Part shown: positions 60,081-64,000 of the stretch, one piece after another
Layout of the letters: each line of letters begins with the position of its first letter
Numbering within the stretch: position 1 is the first letter of the stretch
Assembly (NCBI GenBank): GCA_963742795.1
Contig: CAVUNL010000027.1
Location: 1 to 64,000 of the forward strand
Origin: Palsa-504 sp963742795
GTDB taxonomy: Bacteria > Actinomycetota > Actinomycetes > Streptosporangiales > Streptosporangiaceae
DNA: 64,000 bases
Reading direction: 5' to 3'
The notes under the pieces: model-generated
Told to the model about the DNA's origin: nothing
The model's database searches: none
What the model saw: only the letters and a program-made list of their open reading frames with translations
Program-made: the position numbers and the translations under genes

Positions 60081-60998
60081 TCACACCTTCTGCAGCTGCA
60101 CGCGGCCGAGCAGCCCGCTCGGCCGGACCAGCATCACGACGATCAGGAGCCCGAATACGATCAGGTTGGTGTAGGTGGAGGAGATGTAGCCGGTGACCAT
60201 CGATTCCGCGACGCCGATCACCAGGCCGCCGAGCATCGCGCCTGGTATCGAGCCGATCCCGCCGACCACGGCCGCGGTGAACGCCTTGAGCCCGACGATG
60301 AACCCGATCGTGGACGTCACGGTGTTGAACAGCAGCCCGCCCATCACGCCCGCGATGCCCGCGAGCGCAGAGCCGAGGAGGAATGTGGCCGTGATGACAA
60401 AGTTCACGTTGATCCCCAGCATCTCAGCGGCCTCACGGTCGGCCGCCACCGCCCGCATCTGCTTGCCCAGCCTGGTCCGGTTGACTAGCATCCGCAGTCC
60501 GATCATAAGCACCAGGCCCAGCACCAGGACCAGGATCTGCACGCTGTCGATGGTGACCGAACCGATCCGGATGCCGCTGGACAGCGAGATGAACTCCGAG
60601 GTGTTGTAGACCCGGTACTGGGCGCCGAACAGCAGCAGGGCCGAGCTCTCCAGGAAGAACGAGACGCCGATCGCGGTGATCAGCGGTGCGATCCGCGGCG
60701 CGTCCCGCAGCGGCCGGTAGGCGAACCGCTCGATCGCCACGCCCAGGCCGCCGACCAGGCCCGCCGCCACCACGAACATGATCAGCAACAGCAGCGGTAC
60801 CGCGATGCTCAAGCTGGCCGGGCCGCCGAAGATCTGGATCACGAAGAAGCCGATGTACGCCCCGATCATGTACAAGTCGCCGTGCGCGAAGTTGAGCAGC
60901 TTCAGCACCCCGTACACCATCGAGAAGCCCAGCGCGACCAGCGCATAGAGCGCACCCGTGGTGATGCCGTTCACTAGTTCCTGAAAGAAGAAACTCAT
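60081..60998 (-). CDS. livH: Branched-chain amino acid-type ABC transporter permease LivH
   Basis: 305 residues, eight membrane segments. Signature parts: FFQELVNGITTGALYALVAL, GFSMVYGVLKLLNFAHGDLY, NRTRLGKQMRAVAADREAAE (EAA-like loop), LGINVNFVITATFLLGSALA and FTAAVVGGIGSIPGAMLGGL. It lies 7 bases upstream of livM and 96 downstream of the binding-protein gene, with a strong hairpin in that gap. Confidence 0.93.
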   Translation of the reverse strand: MSFFFQELVNGITTGALYALVALGFSMVYGVLKLLNFAHGDLYMIGAYIGFFVIQIFGGPASLSIAVPLLLLIMFVVAAGLVGGLGVAIERFAYRPLRDAPRIAPLITAIGVSFFLESSALLLFGAQYRVYNTSEFISLSSGIRIGSVTIDSVQILVLVLGLVLMIGLRMLVNRTRLGKQMRAVAADREAAEMLGINVNFVITATFLLGSALAGIAGVMGGLLFNTVTSTIGFIVGLKAFTAAVVGGIGSIPGAMLGGLVIGVAESMVTGYISSTYTNLIVFGLLIVVMLVRPSGLLGRVQLQKV

Positions 60999-61031
60999 CC
61001 GGTGCGACTCCCACGATCACCATTACTATGC

Positions 61032-61075
61032 GCTCCGCCGCGGGCCAGTCCAAAGAGCCTGGCCCGCGGCGGAGC
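61032..61075 (-). terminator. 17-bp perfect hairpin between livK and livH
   Basis: GCTCCGCCGCGGGCCAG and its exact complement around a 10-base loop. There is no U-tract. It probably attenuates transcription into, or stabilises mRNA ahead of, the permease genes so that the binding protein is made in excess. Confidence 0.7.
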
Positions 61076-61094
61076 AGCTGTCTAGTTCAGCCGG

Positions 61095-62267
61095 TCAGCT
61101 CGGGATCAGCTGATACTTACCCGCTGGGGTGATCTTGAACAGGAAGAACTTGCCGTTGACCAGGTCACCGTTGGAGTCGAAGGAAATCGGCTGGCCCAGG
61201 ATCGAGGCCGGCTCGCTGGTCGTCTTGATCGCGGCCAGCACGTTGGCCCGGCTCGGGGTCTGCCCCGCCTTGCACACCGAGGCGATGGCCTCGTCGATCA
61301 CGTGCGTGGCCGCGTACAAGGGCGGACCGAACGTACCGAACGTCCCGTACTTCGCCTGCGCGGCCTGGGCGATCGTCGCGTCGGCCGGGATCGCGGTGAT
61401 GTCCGGGCCGAACGAGGACACGTACGAGCCGGAGATGGTGAAGGTGCCCGGCGAGAACAGGCCGTCCGTGCCGAAGATCAGCGCGGTCTTGTGTTCCTGG
61501 GTCAGGTCGCGGCCGAACTGCTGGGCGTTGGCGGCGACCTGCCAGGGCAGGACCACCACCGTGTCGGCCGGGGTGACCTTGGCCACCAGCGAGGAGAAGT
61601 CGGTGACCTTCTGCGAGACCGACTCGTGGTCGACCTTGATCCCGGCCGCCTGGAAGACCGGCACCATGGCGCTGACCAGGCCAGTCGAGTAGGCCTCCTG
61701 GTCATCGACGATCATCAGGGCCTTCGGCTTCAGGGTCTTCACGATGTAGTTCGCGTCCTGCGGGCCCTGCACGCTGTCCTTCGACACGACCCGGAAGAAC
61801 GTCGGGTACTTTCCGGTCGTCAGCGCCACGGCCGTCGCCGATCCCGAGATGAAGGCCATCCCGGCCCGGTCCATGAGGCCACCGACGGCCTCGACTTCCT
61901 GGCTGCCCGCCGGGCCAGCCACGGCGACGATATTCGCGTTCGAGGTGAACTGCTGGGTGACGGTCACCGCCATCGCGGGATTGAGCTGCGTGTCACCCTG
62001 CACGAGCGTGATCTTGGTATTGTTGGCCGCGTTGTCCGTCGCGACCGCGAGCTCGGCGAAGTGCAGCTGCTCGGTGCCGAGCGGCGCGACCGGGCCCGTG
62101 ATCGGACCTTCGAAACCGACCGACGCGACGCACGCCTTGGTGCTGGCGCTGGATCCGCCGCCAGCGGCCGCGCTGCTGCTGCTGCTGCTACTACTAGTGC
62201 TGCTACTGCAACCAGCCACGGCGAGCGAGCCGACCGCCGCCGCAGCTAGGACCAGGCGTCCCTTCAT
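61095..62267 (-). CDS. livK: ABC transporter substrate-binding lipoprotein (LivK-like)
   Basis: About 390 residues. Signal peptide MKGRLVLAAAAVGSLAVAGC with a lipobox LAVAGC, then a poly-Ser/Ala/Gly linker (SSSTSSSSSSSSAAAGGGSS) anchoring it to the membrane. The two-lobed periplasmic-binding fold has VGFEGPITGPVAPLGTEQLH, QLNPAMAVTVTQQFTSNANI, GPAGSQEVEAVGGLMDRAGM and FFRVVSKDSVQGPQDANYIV. GGAGG lies 8 bases before the chosen ATG. Ligand cannot be assigned; family members bind branched-chain amino acids, amides or urea. Confidence 0.93.
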   Translation of the reverse strand: MKGRLVLAAAAVGSLAVAGCSSSTSSSSSSSSAAAGGGSSASTKACVASVGFEGPITGPVAPLGTEQLHFAELAVATDNAANNTKITLVQGDTQLNPAMAVTVTQQFTSNANIVAVAGPAGSQEVEAVGGLMDRAGMAFISGSATAVALTTGKYPTFFRVVSKDSVQGPQDANYIVKTLKPKALMIVDDQEAYSTGLVSAMVPVFQAAGIKVDHESVSQKVTDFSSLVAKVTPADTVVVLPWQVAANAQQFGRDLTQEHKTALIFGTDGLFSPGTFTISGSYVSSFGPDITAIPADATIAQAAQAKYGTFGTFGPPLYAATHVIDEAIASVCKAGQTPSRANVLAAIKTTSEPASILGQPISFDSNGDLVNGKFFLFKITPAGKYQLIPS

Positions 62268-62296
62268 AGGATACGCCTCCATTTCCCGAGATTATT

Positions 62297-62309
62297 CCCA
62301 CAATGTGGG
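62297..62309. promoter_or_regulatory. Palindrome upstream of livK
   Basis: CCCACA-A-TGTGGG, 30 bases before the livK start codon; a possible repressor site or a leader hairpin. Confidence 0.4.
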
Positions 62310-62490
62310 TGTCCCCATTAGCGAGGGCTCTGTTGTGCCTCGGCATGCGTTGAGGAAGCTCAAAGAAACGCCCTCCCCTGGCCGAATTCGTATCGCTGAT
62401 CAAACCATTGCGGTTTAGGCCAAGGCAAGGGGACTACTCTGAGTCTGGGCTGGCAGTTGTGAATTCGATACCGACCAGGAGGAGCTACCG

Positions 62491-63676
62491 GTGGCCGAAG
62501 TGCTCAGCGCAGGCGTGGACGTCGCCGCGATCCGGGCCCGCTTTACCTCGCTACGGCAGGGTTTCACGTTCTTCGACGCACCGGGCGGCACGCAGGTGCC
62601 CGACGAGGTGGGTGACGCGATCGCGCTCGCGCTCCGGGAGGCCAGCGCCAACCTGGGCGCGGTGTACGCCACCAGCCTGCGCGTCGGGCAGATCCTGGCC
62701 GAGGCTGAGGACAAGGCGGCCCGGTTCCTGGGCTGCGAGCCGAGCGAGGTGATCTTCGGGCCCAACATGACCTCGCTCAACTTCGCGCTGTCCCGGACCG
62801 CCGCCCGCGCGTTCCGCCCGGGTGACGAGATCCTCGTCTCGTGCCTGGACCATGATGCGGGCGTCGCGCCCTGGCTGGAGATCGCCCACGACCGCGATCT
62901 GGTCGTCCGGCACGTCGAGCTCCACGACGACACGAGCCTGGACTTCGCGGACCTGGAGCGCAAGCTCGGGCCGCGCACCAAGGTGGTCGCATTCGCCTGG
63001 GCCTCCAACGCGGTCGGCACGGTCACCGACGCCCGCCGGGTGTGCGAACTCGCGCACCAGGCCGGGGCGCTCGCCTGGGTGGACGCCGTGCACTACGCGG
63101 CGCACGAGCCGATTGACGTCCGGGACATCGGTGCCGACGTGCTGATCTGCTCGCCGTACAAGTTCTGCGGCCCGCATCTGGGCATGGCCTACGGGCGGAC
63201 CGAGGTGATCGAGCGGTGGCGGCCCTACAAGGCCCGGCCGGCCCCCACCAGCCCGCTGGGGCGCAGCTTCGAGACCGGCACGCAGTCGTACGAGCTGCTC
63301 GCGGGGTTCAACGCGACCATCGACTACCTGGACTCGATCGGGGGCTTCGCCGCTATCGTGCCCTACGAGCGCTCGCTGGGCCAGCGGTTCCTGGACGGCC
63401 TGCCCGACGCGGTCACCGTGTACGGTCGGCCCGGGATGGACGGCCGCGTACCGACCTTCCTGGTCAACGTCGAGGGCGTGCCCGCCGCCGACGTGGCTGC
63501 CCGGCTGGCCGCACGACCAGATCGGGGTCTGGGCCCACGATTCGTGGTACTCGCTCGGCCTGTACCAGCGCCTCGGCTACCGCGACAAGTCGGTCCGGAT
63601 CGGCTTCATCCACTACAACACCCCGGACGAGGTGGACCGGCTGCTCGCGGCCCTGGACGGGGTGCGTCCCGTCTAA
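62491..63676 (+). CDS. Cysteine desulfurase-like aminotransferase class V, one frameshift
   Basis: PLP-dependent fold-type I enzyme of about 395 residues. GTG start after AGGAGGAGCTACCG. Residues: TFFDAPGGTQVPDEVGDAIA, FGPNMTSLNFALSRTAARAF (cofactor phosphate), ILVSCLDHDAGVAPWLEIAH, FAWASNAVGTVTDARRVCEL, WVDAVHYAAHEPIDVRDIGA (Asp to PLP nitrogen) and DVLICSPYKFCGPHLG with the PLP-binding Lys. After ADVAARLA (about 63,510) the frame shifts; the true tail is GVWAHDSWYSLGLYQRLGYR, VRIGFIHYNTPDEVDRLLAA and a stop at 63676. Usually such paralogues are not IscS and their substrate is unknown. Divergent from the liv operon. Confidence 0.87.
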
Positions 63677-63683
63677 CCCGCGG

Positions 63684-64000
63684 TCATCCGTCCGCTCCGC
63701 CGAGGATCTCGGCCAGCTTGCTCAGGTTGATGTTGCCGCCCGAGATCACGCACACCACCTTGCCGGTCCCGGCCCGGCCGCTCAGCGCGGCCGCGGGCGC
63801 CAGCGCTCCCGCGCCCTCGGCGATGACCCGCACGCGCTCGGCCAGCGTGCGCACCGCGTCGGCGACCTCGGCCACCGGGATCGACAGCGCGCCGTCGACG
63901 AGCGGCTCGACCAGCGGCCACATGCTGTCCAGCACCCGCCGGCTGCCGGAGCCGTCCACGAACGAGGGCCGGTAGTCGACCTCAGCCGGGTGCCCGGCGG
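63684..64000 (-). CDS. PLP-dependent threonine/serine dehydratase-like, C-terminal part (cut by window end)
   Basis: The visible 105 residues read PAEVDYRPSFVDGSGSRRVL, PVAEVADAVRTLAERVRVIA, EGAGALAPAAALSGRAGTGK and VVCVISGGNINLSKLAEILG. EGAGA and the SGGNIN near the end are typical of fold-type II beta-elimination enzymes (threonine dehydratase family, Gly loop near PLP). The N-terminal lysine domain lies outside the window, so the substrate is not fixed. It is convergent with the aminotransferase. Confidence 0.8.
   Translation of the reverse strand, partial: AGHPAEVDYRPSFVDGSGSRRVLDSMWPLVEPLVDGALSIPVAEVADAVRTLAERVRVIAEGAGALAPAAALSGRAGTGKVVCVISGGNINLSKLAEILGGADG

Overview
The window joins two unlike pieces of DNA. 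Bases 1 to about 18,660 look alphaproteobacterial (Acetobacteraceae-like by the flavour of the insertion sequences and of a glycosyltransferase remnant). They hold a CRISPR locus followed by a pile-up of insertion sequences and broken genes. Bases from about 18,670 to the end are very GC-rich actinobacterial chromosome (pafA Pup ligase, a tlyA-nadK-recN block, an Scr1-type XRE regulator, several apparently leaderless genes). The two meet inside a von Willebrand A gene, where both flanking proteins are cut at the same point with no terminal repeats or target duplication. A chimeric assembly is the simplest explanation. Many single-base frameshifts on both sides suggest noisy reads, so broken genes should be judged with care.

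Left part: a frame-disrupted cas1 3' end and cas2, a roughly 205-bp leader, and a 31-repeat array (1046-4414) split by an IS1595-family element with a perfect 8-bp target duplication. The oldest repeats keep the repeat hairpin through paired base changes, and two spacers are near-identical variants of one target. Then come a truncated IS1634-like transposase and a 4.5-kb IS21-family element that carries a ParB-like gene and a Cys-rich gene besides istA and istB. These are followed by an AT-rich fkbM methyltransferase pseudogene, an IS5 element, a broken glycosyltransferase, an IS1182 element, an internally deleted ISNCY remnant and an IS110 transposase with a long non-coding 3' flank.

Right part, in order: the vWA protein; a fatty-acid catabolism group (acyl-CoA dehydrogenase, MaoC-type protein, acyl-CoA synthetase); an ECF sigma factor divergent from an SDR oxidoreductase across a 22-bp palindrome; a membrane protein; an FAD dehydrogenase; an SAM methyltransferase; an NRAMP-like transporter preceded by an M-box Mg2+ riboswitch and a 31-codon upstream ORF; a YbaK protein; HrpA helicase (two frameshifts); enoyl-CoA hydratase; XRE regulator; TetR with an MFS efflux pump; alpha/beta hydrolase; SnoaL-like protein; MarR with a methyltransferase; purC; a four-gene overlapping cutA operon; histidine phosphatase; CaiB-type CoA transferase; SCP2 protein; tlyA-nadK-recN-membrane protein; pafA; a CGNR regulator; a liv-type ABC transporter operon; a cysteine-desulfurase-like protein; and the end of a PLP-dependent dehydratase.

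A recurring regulatory theme on the actinobacterial side is duplicated operator-like sites 31 or 32 bp apart, found at four loci with three different motifs. The observations most worth following are the M-box/uORF/NRAMP leader, the four-gene IS21 element, the CRISPR repeat covariation with its seed-variant spacer pair, the spaced operator pairs, and the chimeric junction.
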